Positions 46,651 through 58,794 of a DNA stretch of 64,000 nt are shown here, piece by piece. Positions within the stretch are counted from its first letter, which is position 1. Every line of letters begins with the position of its first letter. A program made the position numbers and the translations under genes. Origin of the DNA: Charina bottae (taxonomy: Eukaryota; Chordata; Lepidosauria; Squamata; Charinaidae); contig JALMGJ010000015.1 in assembly GCA_023362775.1 (NCBI GenBank), positions 11,977,501 through 12,041,500 of the forward strand. The letters are read 5' to 3'. The notes beneath the pieces were generated by a model. It was given only the letters and a program-made list of their open reading frames with translations. It did not search any database and was not told where the DNA came from.

Positions 46651-48298
46651 TTTTCAATGAGTTTTACAAGCCAAATTAGTAATGCTTTGAATATTTCCAT
46701 GATTGTTTACACCAAGCAGTCAATGAGAAGCTAAGCTTTATCCAAGCTACCCCTTCCTTATATGTACTATTTACAGTTTCCTAATTGGGGAGTGGGGTGG
46801 GATGGTTGTTTAATCCTGAAGCTATTGATAGCTGGAGGTGAAATTCTTTAATTTCAAAGCATTTGATCTCTGAAATGTGCATGAAACCCATTCAAGGTTG
46901 ACCTGTTAGTTATCTGATTCAATGAAAAATATCTTCCCATGAACGAGGAATGTTCATATTGGGTCTGACGAATTGGAAACATCCATTTGATTCAGTTGGT
47001 TGATATGATTTGAATCAGTTTGGAAAACTGAACCAATAGAAGCTTTGATTCAAATTATTGAATAGGGTGCATTTGATTGCCCATATACTTAAAAAAAATC
47101 TTCCAATTCAATTAAGAGATTCAGTCTGAATTGTCAATCTGATTAGGAAAGCCCCTTGGATTTGAAGAGTCTATTGAACTGACTTATGAACCTGATCTCT
47201 AAAAAGGACGTTTGCATATTATTGATTGGTACAGAACAGTTGAGGGCTCCACAGTCCATTCATTGCAATGCTAGTCGATGCCTAGAGCCAAATTTAAGCC
47301 AGAAGGAGGCTAAATGGAAATGGAGAGATGTAACAGAGAGTGTTTTTATTAACCTGGTACACATACACAAACACGTGCTTTATCGTAGCATAAAATAAAT
47401 AATTATCTCATGTTTTCTGTAGAAAATGGATGCAAAAAGGAGGCTTAGCCTATTGACTCCTATGAAATATGAATATGAAGTGAGACTTTTTATTACTTCA
47501 ATTTATAATTACTCTTAAGAGATATGTAAAAAAAAATCCCACACACGTATGCACACTTGCTTCATTTAGAAAATTTTAACTGGCCTCAACAATTCATAAA
47601 ACTGCTAAACAAGCAACAAAAAATTCCTGTAAATTCAGTAAGAATGTGTAAGCATAATGGAAGAATATTTTGATTTACAAATGGGGGGAGGGAGAGAAAT
47701 TTTAGATTATTTGACTTGCAAATAACAAGACAGTCTGTCATTGGAAACAAAAAAGATTGCTTGCTAGAAAAATGTTCTGCTATTCTTTTCAACCTTTTTA
47801 CCAATACATGCATATGCACATACAGAATTAAAATAATGATGCTGAGAGTTCACACACATCCCTCAAAAATTACATGAATATTCCTAATAAATTTGTCAAG
47901 TGGCTGAAGATCCCACTCTCACACACACCCTTCATAGAGAAAAAAATAATTGGTATAAATGGTTGAGGAAAAGGGCTGGAATAGAGTACTGTACATAACA
48001 GGGTAAAAACAATAGCATGCTTCAATTAAATAAGTATATATTGTTAGAATTTGTCTAAGAACTAGAATAAGGAAGATGATACATGTATTTATTTATTTGT
48101 ATCAAGATTATGATGCACAGTTCTAAAAACTTGAATAGATATCCAGATGCCTGGTGTTTGATGAACTTCTTTGTGAAGTCTGTTCTATAACTGGGGTTGA
48201 TCACATTGATTTGATTCATACATTTTTCTAAGGCATAGTTTCTTTAACCATTGTTTGTGAAGAAACCATAATAGATTGAATGCGCATAACACAGTAAC

Positions 48299-48546
48299 TG
48301 TCTTGACTTCGGGCGTAGAAATAACTCGCTGAGGCTGGAATCAAGCTCTAGTGATTTATTATCCTACTACCCTAACAGAAATCCAGCTAAACTGAAATGG
48401 CTTGAGGAAGCCCCGAGATAAAGTCCAGAATCTAAGGCAGGGCTTTCTTGAGACATTTGGGAGGGAAGGCTAAAGTCTCAGTACTACGCACGTACTTCCC
48501 CTCCTGGAAGGAGCCCCCTCCACCGCTGCCTGTTATCTCCCTGACA
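48299..48546 (-). mobile_element. LTR-like segment (possible solo LTR)
   Basis: Starts TGTCTTGACTTCGG and ends CTCCCTGACA (plus strand), giving TG...CA with TGTC/GACA termini. The minus strand has AATAAATCACTAGAGC in the same place as the poly(A) signals of the two related segments. Duplication unclear (taac versus caac). Confidence 0.42.
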
Positions 48547-49446
48547 CCAACTAGCCTTTCAATTTTTACAAGTTCATTCTGGATCATCTGTGTGTTCTGA
48601 ACTGTGATATAAAGGGAGGTATGAAAAAGGCACCAAGTTCAGATTCCACACTGAGTTTTATGATCTGGTTGTGCACGTAGCAGAAAATTCTCCAAAATAA
48701 GCAATACATTGTTACTGTGATTTCTTTTTTTAAGAAAGCAGATTGTTTCAGTGAGCACAAGTCACCACTGGTCACCACAGAAAACCCCTGAGCTCTTATT
48801 CTGGTTCAATACAACACAAATTCCTGCTTTCATAGGTGCTATTGTTTGACCTATCTAGCATATCCCCACATTTACTAAACATCTTTGATGAACTAGAGCA
48901 AGGATGGGCATCTCTTGGCACCCCTTAGCATCCCAATGCAGAAAAAGGAGAAATCGTATTCAAGAAGCTCAAAAACAACTCTATAATCCCACACAGGATA
49001 GGCAGTTGCCCTTGGATCCCATAGTAGAACACCAGGTGGAATTACTCGAGGTGAGAAAGGAATTCTGCAAAGGTTCAGGGCCAGAATTTTAAAATTGTAC
49101 TTGGTTCATGTACTTGGTCATCTTCCATTGTAATATATACAACCATTTTCCACCAAAGTCTGACTATACCTAGGATGAACTAGCCATCCTCTATGTGTGA
49201 GAATAAATGGATGCAGATCTGATATAGAAATAGCGATATGCACAAAACGGGGAGTAGACATGTCAACTTACTAGAACTGATAACTGAAATGTTCACTTCT
49301 GAACAAGGGAACATCAACATGAGATCATTGTGTGAAACAGCTGAACTGTAACAAATGGAGAACTGTAGTTCTATCACCTATGCCTTAAGTCAAAATAAAA
49401 GTTCTTTTAAAACTTAAATGTGTTAATTAGTTTATCAATGGAATAT

Positions 49447-49530
49447 ATTTTATTTATTTATTTATTTATTTATTTATAAACCTATTTATATCCCGCCCAT
49501 CTCCCCCGCAAGGAGGGACCCTGGGCGGTT
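49447..49530 (-). repeat. L2-type LINE tail with (ATTT)n
   Basis: ATTT units followed by TATATCCCGCCCATCTCCC and GACCCTGGGCGG, the reverse complement of an L2-type 3' end. Confidence 0.75.
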
Positions 49531-49616
49531 AAATATGTGTCGTTTTCCCTGCTTGTAACTATCACATGAAATTTCACTCTAATCTCACTTTCTATAATCC
49601 TACCTTCAGTATATAT

Positions 49617-49949
49617 AGGTAAAGGTAAAGGTTTTCCCCTGCACAGTCGTGTCCAACACTAGGGGCCGGTGCTCATCTCCATTTCTTAGCCAAAGAGCCA
49701 GCGTTGTCCGAAGATGCTTCCGTGGTCATGTGGCCAGCATGACAGACATGGAATGCTGTTACCATCCCACTGAAGTGGTACCTATTTATCTACTTGAATT
49801 TACATGCTTTCGAATTGCTAGGTTGGGAAGAGCTGGGGCGAGTGTGGGAGCTCACTCCGTCACGCAGCGCTCAGCTCTTGAACCGCCGATCTTGCGACCT
49901 TCCGATCGACAAGCCTGGCGTCTTAACTGCTGAGCCATCGCGCCCCTGC
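49617..49949 (-). mobile_element. Full-length Sauria-type SINE
   Basis: The minus strand begins CAGGGGCGCGATGGCTCAGC with tRNA-like boxes A and B (GGTTCAAGAGC), the phrase AGCAATTCGAAAGC, CAAGTAGATAAATAGGTACC, GGAAGCATCTTCGGACAAC and the Bov-B-like tail GTTGGACACGACTGTGC to CCTTTACCT. Short AT-rich flanks (agtatatat, aatatatat) may be the duplication. Confidence 0.9.
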
Positions 49950-49969
49950 AATATATATATTATAGTGTA

Positions 49970-50107
49970 TAGTATGTATGTATGTATGTATGTATATATG
50001 TATATATGTATATATGTATATATGTATATATGTATATATGTATATATGTATATATGTATACAGTATATGTATATATGTATATATGTATATATGTATATAT
50101 GTATATA
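49970..50107. repeat. (GTAT)n and (ATGTATAT)n microsatellite
   Basis: Tetramers then octamers, nearly perfect, about 138 bases; one interruption at about 50059 (cagtat). Confidence 0.95.
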
Positions 50108-50314
50108 GCTTAGTCCACACCAGCTTTTGCTGCAAGAAACGTATTAAACCTTAAAATGCCACCTGATGTCACATTCCTATGTATGTGCATTGATTAGATC
50201 TCTAATTCCTTCTACTAATATTAAGATTTTTCCCTCAAAATTTTACATTAAGATAGTCTTTGTCTTATACTCTTGGTTTCTCAGTTTTTGGATTGTGTTA
50301 GATTTAGATTGCTC

Positions 50315-50450
50315 TAACAGCGTTCTGCGCATGTCATGCCAGCCACATGACCACGGAAGCGTCTTCGGACAGCGCTGGCTCTTTGGCTAAGAAATGGAGA
50401 TGAGCACCGCCCCCTAGAGTTGGACACGAATGTGCAGGGGAAAACCTTTT
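50315..50450 (+). mobile_element. Sauria-type SINE, 3' half
   Basis: AACAGCGTTCTGCGCATGTC, GGAAGCGTCTTCGGACAGCG, GAGATGAGCACCGCCCCC, and the tail AGAGTTGGACACGAATGTGC ending AACCTTTT. Confidence 0.88.
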
Positions 50451-51505
50451 TTAAAAAAAAACCTACTTGGATAATAGATACTTGATTTGAAAGGTGTCCT
50501 CTCTAACACTTTCCAACAATATTAAAGTGAAATGAAAGTTCATTATGAAGAATTTTTGAAAAGACTAAAATCAAGCAAAAAGACCAAGGTTTCATGTTTA
50601 ATGTGGCATGAACAAATTAAAAGCCCTTTAAAAAAAAAATCAGATGGGAAACATAAAATATAATTCACCGTGTGTTTCCAGTTTTTGCCTTCAAACCACA
50701 AACTGTTCTAAAGTTGCAGAATAAATACTACTGGATCAATGTTACAATTGTTCATTGCTAAACTTTCAGCATAAGACTGCCCATCTTGCATCTAGTGTCC
50801 ACAGGAAGTAAGTACCATCAGTCAAATATGAGCAAGGAAGAGAATAAAGAACATATCTGACATTCCCAAATGGCAAGCAATGATAACTTTAAATAGAATA
50901 ATTTTGGCTGAAACAGAACCATTGTTTCTGTAATGGATTGGGGAAGCTCTGGAATAGATTTTATAATCCACAGGGCTTCTAGGAATGCTGTGTGTGGGAG
51001 GATGAGGTCTATCTCTGTCCATGATCTGCAAGGAGGGTGCTTTGGAAAAAGTATTTGGAAACTAGCTTGTTCAAAATGCATTTGAAAAACAGCCAAGTAA
51101 TGCATCTTTGAGCTCTGGCTTAATTAAAAGTATTACTTTTCCCTTTTAGCCCTTAAATTGTTGAGGACCAACAATTCCTAAGCTGCAAGGCTATAACCAC
51201 AAATCTGGGAGAGAGCCACACTGAATCAAGTGGGACTTATTTTGAGTTGGCATGCACAGGACTGTATGAGTTGTACAGTCCTGTGATGAAATATTCCTCC
51301 ACTTCAGAGGTGCTCCCATTTATGGAGGAGGAAGATGATTTAAGATGAATTGGGGAAGGGGGAAGAATTCCATTACTACTTTGTGATGGATTATTTTAGC
51401 ACCTTAGCAAGACTGTGACCAATAGTCCTTTTTCTTTCTTCTTACTGCAGTAGATGTTTCTTTTTTCTTTCTTACTTACTGCATTTGCAGTAATGTGAAA
51501 GCTCT

Positions 51506-51575
51506 ATATCTATCTATCTATCCATCATCCATCATCCACCCACCCATCCATCCATCCATCCATCCACCCATCCAC

Positions 51576-51618
<43 letters not shown>

Positions 51619-51659
51619 CATCCATCCATCCATCCATCCATCCATCCCTATCTCTCTCA
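51506..51659. repeat. Compound microsatellite (ATCT)(CATC)(TC)(CATC)
   Basis: Read directly; about 150 bases in four blocks. Confidence 0.95.
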
Positions 51660-52431
51660 CTATCTCCTGTTCCTACAATGATTTCCTACAAAGTGGTCAG
51701 GTGCCTCTTATAAGATCAACAGAGATAGAGGAAAGGATCCTTCACATTGCTAGGAATACGCACAAGTTTTTTCCCTCTAAATAAGCAGTGTGTGAGCTAC
51801 AGGTACAGAATACCTCACCCAGTATATCTATCGCTAAAAAGGCACCAGGTTACTCTTTGAATTTTTTTTCTCCTCAGTGGAACTCCATCATATTTTCTTG
51901 GAATCTAGATGCAGATACCATAACCTTTATCAAACAACTACACTTCCAATCTGAATTTTGGGCTCTGTTCCCTGACTTACCCTACCTCAAAGGGCTTACA
52001 CAGAACTTGCTGTCACACCTAACTTCCCTCTGCCCTACACACAACCCAATCTGAAAGGTACCAACAAAGGTTCTGCTCTCTGCATTTTATAGCTAATGAA
52101 TATTGGACATAGCAAGCTGTTGGAGGTTTCAAAAATTGTAACAGTTTTAAAAAGCAGAATTGTGCATATTAAAATGTTCTCACTAAGCTTTGCAATTTTA
52201 CTGCATTTTTCATACAGATTTCTTATACTTATCAAGAAGGCTGCTGGTGACAAAACTCCAGAGCAATTGTTACGATGTTTAGTTGCATTTTATGAATCTT
52301 TGCAAAGCTCTCAGTCCCCCTCCTCACCCCAAGTCAGAGCTTCAGAAAATCAGTCATGGCTAATGAGGAAAAAAACTACTACAAGGGTAATTAGTTTCCT
52401 CCCATCCTATATAATGAATATAAGTACAAAC

Positions 52432-52549
52432 CTCGGTTATCTCTGAGAGTAAAATTGGGCATCTGCATCATTTCAGGTGGCAAATGGAAGATGAATCTTG
52501 GGCCATTGGCTGTATCATCTTTGTCCTCTGCGAAAATTGTAATTAGTGG
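52432..52549 (-). CDS. CDH11: CDH11 exon (118 bp), EC5 start
   Basis: Acceptor tttccag, then PLITIFAEDKDDTANGPRF, ending NFTLRDNR plus G in phase 1. The DKDDTANGPRF motif is characteristic of EC5 in type II cadherins, and NFT is a possible N-glycosylation site. 118 bp is the conserved length. The 5' splice site reads CGAG|GTTTGT, weaker than the other donors in this gene, which are gtaag, gtatg or gtaac. The exon still joins in frame to 39222-39473, giving the expected RDNRDN junction, so I take the donor as real. Confidence 0.94.
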
Positions 52550-52687
52550 CTGGAAAGAAAGGGACTTGTAAGTATGCAATGCATTTGAAATCCCCCTCCC
52601 CCAATCAACTTTTCTTTTTGGTAAGGTGATTCATGAATAAAAATTGAATAGTTAGTTATAGAGTATAAAGCCATAACTATTCATTCT

Positions 52688-53061
52688 TGTCGGGCCCAAA
52701 CCAAGAACGACTCCAAGTCAATGAATTCCAACTCTAGTTCTTTATTGTTCTCGCCATATAGACAGAATCTTGCCAAACTAAAGCTACTCTAACTAACCTA
52801 ATGGTAAATAAACTAGGAAGTCTCTAGGGCGGAGCTACCTTGAACCTCTTAACTTTGCCAGCAACAGTGTCCAGGCTGTGAATCCTCTTAACTGCCTGGA
52901 ATGCGTTCCCTCCCTGGGAACAAGCGGCAGCATCGGAATTTACCACATCACCCCCCTCATTCAGGAACACATTCCATCACATTCCATAATCCCTCTTCAG
53001 TACAACATGTACCATACATACTGCAAAACCCAAGGAAAAATGGTTTTGGAGGAAATAGACA
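52688..53061 (-). mobile_element. LTR-like segment (possible solo LTR)
   Basis: TGTCGGGCCC at one end and ATAGACA at the other. Flanks attct and aatct (4 of 5 bases equal). The minus strand has AATAAAGAACTAGAG followed by GACTTGGAGTCGTTCTTGG. It lies in the CDH11 intron between exons 54079-54200 and 52432-52549, about 140 bp upstream of the 118-bp exon's acceptor. Confidence 0.42.
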
Positions 53062-54078
53062 AATCTGAAAAATAAAATTATGGACTGGAAGCTGTTCATA
53101 GATGTAATTTAAAGAATAATGACATTGTGTGATGATTTAAGGTGATTTTACAAGGGGATTAGACAAATTCAGAAAAGCTGCAAGTTTTTCTTGCTGTATG
53201 CTCCATAACTGTACTGCTGTTTAGTGGCACTAGGAAGGGAAGAGGCCTTTGTCCTGCTGCTGGATCACCTGGACACATCTGGTTGACAGCCATATGAAAC
53301 AGGATGCTAAGACACTTTCTCTGATCCTGCAGGATTTTATTATGAAATATGATATGGTGCATGTTGAACTGAAGAGGTAGAAGGAAAAATATGGACTTGC
53401 ATCCTATAACTTGTTACACCTCCTGGATGACAGATGGTTGAATAACTACTATATATTTCACCTTTCCTATTATATGAAGGATTCCTCCTAAGCTCTAAGT
53501 AAGGGGAACAAGTGGTGTTGGTCTATCATGGCAACCATTCTAAGTAGGAATACCCCACCATGCCTCTGCTACTCCAGTGGAGTCTAGAAGTTTGGAAAAC
53601 TTGATGGATTCTGCCTATTTCCTTCTCCTCTCAGAGACCATATGCAATCACCCCAGAATCCTCAAGAGAAGAAACAGCATTGAAATCAAAACACAAAAAA
53701 GCACAACAATACAAGACTTTCCATGTTGAGATCTGCTTTGTAGAGTAAACCAAAGTACATTCTGAATCACTCACGTGTTAGGGTAAGAAAGGCGGTAACA
53801 ATAGTCTTTAAGGTAAGTTAAATAGTAACAATAGTCTTCCCACTGCCACTAGCAACAAACCAGACATATTTAGTAGAGCTGCTAAAGCTGGACTGCTGCA
53901 CCCTGGTTTAGGGCCCATAGCACGGACAGTTCCCAAATTCATCGTTACATTTAATTTATTTGTTTAAGCTCAGCAGAAGTCCCGGCCTGCCTTTTCTGCT
54001 TTTCCTTATTTCTAGGGGCTGTCTGGAGAAACAAAAATGGTCATTCTTGAGTGAAAAAGAGAATGTGAAAATGGTTAC

Positions 54079-54200
54079 CTTATTTGTCTGGGGTTTTTCA
54101 CATAGAAAAGCTTCATAGGGCTCTTTAAATTTGGGGACATTATCGTTTAGGTCAAGGACTTTAATCGCTACTGGAACTTTGGCTTCCTGGTGCCGATTAT
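54079..54200 (-). CDS. CDH11: CDH11 exon (122 bp), EC4-EC5 linker
   Basis: Acceptor attgcag, donor AATAAG|gtaacc. It starts AT (completing His), then NRHQEAKVPVAIKVLD and LNDNVPKFKEPYEAF, ending CEKPQTNK in phase 0. LDLNDNVPKF is the textbook cadherin DXNDN linker that binds calcium between EC4 and EC5. 122 bp is the family-standard exon length. A (GGAAA)n tract lies about 520 bp upstream in gene orientation (54721-54820). Confidence 0.95.
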
Positions 54201-54720
54201 CTGCAATAGTTATTGAGAAGGAAATACATAATAGCACAAAGCACAAAGTTGTCTGTTTGTTTTCTCTGCCATGAATGTCACAGCAATGAAAAAGAACTTT
54301 CTCAGCCTTTGGTCCACTCAACTTTCCTTTGTAGAATAACCTAGATTAACAATGACTCTGTTCACATGTCACCCTTAAGTATGTGGGTTAGCATCACCTA
54401 AAAACAGGAAAAAAACAACTCTGGGTCTGTTTGGGACTAAGGTATCTCTCCTAGTTAACCATGTTGTCTGAATGACTGATGTAGTAAGTGATGAATATAA
54501 GTTTCTCTCTGTGGCAGAGAAAACTCCTAGAAAGGCCCCCCAAAAAGTAGGCATCTCTGCAAACTTTGTGGTTGTTTGGGTTTTCACCCACCCTGTGCCC
54601 CCATGGCTGTATAGGAAAAGAAGAAGAGAATGAATGCAATGGGTACAGCCTCCCTGCCTGCCTGAACTGAGATATTTTATATTTTGTTTTTGTTCTGGAA
54701 GGAAGACAAAACAGGAAGTG

Positions 54721-54820
54721 GGAAAGGAAAGGAAAGGAAAGGAAAGGAAAGGAAAGGAAAGGAAAGGAAAGGAAAGGAAAGGAAAGGAAAGGAAAGGAAA
54801 GGAAAGGAAAGGAAAGGAAA
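54721..54820. repeat. (GGAAA)20 pentanucleotide repeat
   Basis: Twenty perfect units, purine-only on the plus strand and with mirror symmetry, inside a CDH11 intron. Confidence 0.97.
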
Positions 54821-56485
54821 GTTCATATACTGCCAAGGTCAACTACCCAGCAGAGGGAATATTTGGCACATCTGTATGATGCAAACATGACCAGTGACTT
54901 TCTCAGTATTAACAGAAGATTGGTAAAATGGTATCAGAATTAATGAGTTCTGATCATCAGACCATCTCATTAACAGACCATGTCAATTGGATAATTTTTT
55001 TAAAGCCCTGCTCGTTAATTTTTGAATTTAAGATTGGCATGATTTCTATATTGGCAAGGTCAGAAACTAGCAGCATGAAATCAGATGGGTCCATTACCAT
55101 AACAAGGGACAGGTAGAAGCCCTTTCTCCCACTCAGAAGTGGGAGGCCTCAAGCCCATTGCACCTTGTCACCAGAAGAAAAAGATACAAAGATTAACCCT
55201 TGAATTCAACTCTAAATAGAATGTCCTTTTTATGCTGGAAGGTTGCCAGGGTTCTTAATGTCTTACATAGTTCTTACAATAAACCTGTGTATCAGACACC
55301 TATATCCTGGATCTCTGGCTGCACAACTTCCAGTTCTAGCTTCATCCAGAGGAAGCCTAAAAATGGTGCAGTTGAAACTGAACACTGATGATCTGGCTAA
55401 TTTGATGTGCATTTTGGCTGGCTGGAGACTGCTCCGTCATATGGATAGATTAAGGATCAGCATACAATTATTCTGCCTGCCCCACCACAAACTAGAAACT
55501 GATCTGGCCAGAGGATAAAGGGATTAAGTGACTGCTGTGTCATGCAGTCAACAATATGTGCTGAGCTTGCTTCATCCAAAATTACTTCTTTGTTTCTCTT
55601 GGGTCTGTGGAAATCCAAATGAGTTTGTGGCAATGTGTTATTGAGCGATATATCGATCAAGCATGGAATCAGCTCCATGGGCTTGATATAAAATAATGGA
55701 TGGCCATAAATTGCCTCATTTTTTTTTTGAGATACGTGATTCCTGCATTTAAGATTGGTTTGACTGGCCGTGATGCATACATATTTGCATGCAGTAAAGA
55801 ATTACAGGAATTTAGTCATGTCCAATATCATCACACAGCATTCATAGTCATGTAGTGAGGTTGTAATTACTTGACTGAACTCACTGTTGATACTTGCCCT
55901 TCTTCTCTTTTTTCTCTGAGTGTTCATTAAAGGAAAATGAACTTGAATTTCTGAGAAATGACACAGAGCAATGCTACAAAACTATCATTCTGGGAAGCCT
56001 TTTTTCTTTTAAAGTCCTGTTCAATAACATTAGGATGGAAAATATATGGGGTGGGTGGGTGTTTGGCATAGGGAAGAGCTCAATCAGAGAGCTCAGATCT
56101 CAGACCCCCTTAAGCCTGGTTTCTGTCCGGTAATGAGAAACTCAAGAGGGAAAACCATGTGCAGTTTCTGCAAAATGTTCATGTTTATTGATGGGAGAAA
56201 ATAGCTTCATCTAATAGTGCTCAGAATCATTTGGGGTTTCACTGGATAGTGTTCTGCTGAACATACAGTATATTCATACCGGTAGATAGGCCTAGCAGCA
56301 TTCTACCTTTTTATTTCAAGCTACAACCAAACCAAGGCACGACCTCAGGTGGTGCATGTTGTGAAATCTCACCCAAAGTGAAAGCGACTGTAGTTGAAAT
56401 ACCGATCCCAATATCTTTCACTTCTTCAAAAGTGGGGAGTGTAGTACATACCAGAATATGGCAACAGTTTTTGTTGAACACTTAC

Positions 56486-56622
56486 GAACTTCTGATGCTA
56501 ACACTGAAATATTGTGCCAGGCTATTTCTTCCCTATCCAGTTTTTTTGTGGTTGTAATTAAGCCATCTTCTGGACTGATGCTGAAGTATCTGTCGAGGTC
56601 AGTGTGACGATCAATTGAATAT
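56486..56622 (-). CDS. CDH11: CDH11 exon (137 bp), EC4 core
   Basis: Flanked by acceptor ccttttag and donor gtaagt. It supplies the A that completes arginine, then YSIDRHTDLDRYFSI, and ends EV plus C, the first base of a split histidine. It contains the LDREE calcium-ligand motif of EC4 and a possible N-glycosylation sequon (N-I-S in WHNISV). 137 bp is the conserved size. Compared with human cadherin-11 from memory, changes are conservative (for example SPEDGLITTTKK). Confidence 0.95.
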
Positions 56623-57477
56623 CTAAAAGGGGATGCAAATGAAGTAATTAGAAGAGAATTGTTCATTGTCCTCAGTTCATTTAATGTCTCCTAAACAGTG
56701 TAGCACAGATTACTTTAGAAATAGCTAAGTGAGAACATGCTTAGCAAGATGAAAATATTAATTAGAGCTACTAAATCACTTCTAAATGGAAACGGATTGC
56801 TATTTTTTAGTAATGTGGAATAACAACACATGAGTAAAGTGCAATATATATCTTGTTTTTCTTTGTTTTTGGTTTTCTTCAGCTCTTCCTCTAATGTGTG
56901 GATGTAGAATGGCAAGGCCGAGAAGTAAAACCCTGCTCTCCCAACTATGTAGGGCTCCACTTGCCAATAAAAGTGGTATCCTGTGTAGTGTTCTCTCCAA
57001 ATACCTCACACATTGGTACCATCAGGTTGTGTGTTTTCTTATCACATACTGTCTATAATTGTTTGCCCCTAGTGGAAGCAAGGGAATCCATGGTGTGATG
57101 ACATGATATCATTGGGTAAGGCATAATTCATGTTGCAGTGGGAAAGTTTCTTGGGAAACATGCTTGGGATTGCATGTTTCTTGGGAAAGAACTTAATGCA
57201 GAGGTTTCATTTTCATCAGCTATTCTGTTCATACACAATGTGCTTTTGAACCACACCCCTAGCATTATTCACATGGACTATGCTGGAACCACTGAGAGTT
57301 ATAATTCAATGTCACAATTTCCCCACCTTTCTGTGTGACTTAATTGTCAGGCACCTTACATGAAGGATCTTATTCACAATCTATTTTAATTTTTTTTCAA
57401 ATGTCATTTTAAAACAGTTGGAATCACCTTAATGCCGTTAATATCAAAAGTGTTTTAATAACTTTGTATCTCTAGAA

Positions 57478-57726
57478 CAGAGCTTTCCAAACTGCGTGTC
57501 GGAACACGTTAGTGTGTCTGCTGCAGTGTCTGGGTTTGTCGTGGCTGCTGCTGCCTCCTGGCTTCCATGCAGGTTCTAGTGCTTGCCTTGTGCCTTGCTG
57601 CTTCCAAACCAGCTGTGATTCTGCACAGGTCCTAGTGCCTGCCTTGTGCCCTGCTGTAAAAGTGTGTCATGAAATGATGCATGTCTAAAAAGTGTGTCAC
57701 CAACATGAAAAGTTTGGAAAGCTCTG
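57478..57726 (+). mobile_element. hAT MITE, 249 bp, exact target duplication
   Basis: Perfect 8-bp duplication ctctagaa (57470-57477 and 57727-57734). Terminal inverted repeats CAGAGCTTTCCAAAC. Same family as 26510-26754, inverted. Located in a CDH11 intron. Confidence 0.9.
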
Positions 57727-58470
57727 CTCTAGAAGCAGGCCAGCTTGGTGCTAGCTCATTTGCTGCAAATGTATCATCCTATTTAGGAGTTGAGAGTTAA
57801 CTACTTGTGTTCCAACAGTGAAATCTTAATTTTTTCAAAGAGCAATATATGCTGCATTCACATGCCTGCCTAGACCAGCTTATTAATACTTGGCTGAATG
57901 ATGATGGATCTCTTACAAAATCTGAGTCCCAAATGTCAGTTCCTCCCTTTCCATCTACTTAGATATATCACAGATCAGTACATCAGATAGAAGAAGTTCT
58001 GGGAAGTGGACTTTTCTTAAGCCCCTGAGTCATTATGTGATAGGTATCTTGAAAAATGCATCTCTTGGAGATTTTTGCATCTGTAATGCTTCTGAGCACT
58101 ATTCCAATGATTGCATTGAGAGTGTACCAGGGCTAAAATATTAACTATTTAATTTCATTATTGTGTATGCAAATAACAATTTAAAAAAGTAGTGTATATC
58201 CACAGGTACGTGAGTTCATGCACACCAACATCCACTGTTATTTCTATGTTTCTGCACAACACCACAGAACTATTTTTTCTTAAGATTCATACTGAGTGCA
58301 GCAGTAACTATGCCTGGAAATTACTATGTTTGTAACTAAGGAGGAAAGAGCAGATACGCTTCTCCCTACAGTACCTCACATTATCATTATTGCATTGCAA
58401 GTGACTAAGATCACTGATGGGATTTGCAGCATTTTCTAGTATAAGCCATTGCTGCCTGTTGCAAGCATAC

Positions 58471-58724
58471 CTTATAGGGCTGTTTTTAGCATCCGGGTCT
58501 TTGGCATGCACCCGTCCGACTGCAGCACCAGGCCCTGCGTTCTCTTCCACTTCAAGGATGTAAATTGGTGCTAAAAACAGGGGTGGTTCATCAGCATCCT
58601 CAACATTAATCTTCACAGTCACAGTATCCTTGAATGGTCCATTGCTGATGAATTTGGGGTCAATATATATGTTGGCTGCCTCTACCTTCAGACTATAGGT
58701 CCTTTTGGTTTCATAATCAAGTGG
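58471..58724 (-). CDS. CDH11: CDH11 exon (254 bp), end of EC3 and start of EC4
   Basis: Acceptor is a run of ten C followed by ag; donor is ATAAG|gtatgc. The exon begins PLDYETKRTYSLKVEAAN in phase 0 and ends with AG of a split arginine codon after KNSPI. It carries the inter-repeat linker VEDADEPPLF (the DXNDN-like calcium site between EC3 and EC4) and the next AKDPDAKNSP motif. Cadherin-11 is a type II classical cadherin: homophilic, calcium-dependent adhesion at the plasma membrane of mesenchymal and neural cells. 254 bp is the family-standard length for this exon. The polypyrimidine tract being a pure C run is a small oddity, but the ag and the reading phase fit exactly. Confidence 0.95.
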
Positions 58725-58794
58725 CTGGGGGGGGGGAAGAGGGAAACACAAGGTATCATGCTAAGGATGTTTTTACAAACAACAAAAAATTTAA

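Larger units (their letters stand above)
39474..52431 (-). other. Largest CDH11 intron in the window (about 13 kb)
   Basis: Contains two LTR-like segments, three Penelope-like fragments, a Tigger-like MITE, MIR-like and Sauria-type SINEs, L2 tails, and microsatellites (listed separately). The stretches 42280-44310, 45100-46180, 46660-48290 and 50460-51500 show no repeat I recognise. Part of 42590-42970 looks like a conserved non-coding element. No supported exon is seen. Confidence 0.6.

Noticed and set aside
49970..50107. Regular spacing resembling a CRISPR-type array
   Set aside because: A simple microsatellite with no spacers, in a vertebrate genome.
54375..54890. Long frames rich in KGKER or FLSFP
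   Set aside because: They are translations of the GGAAA microsatellite.
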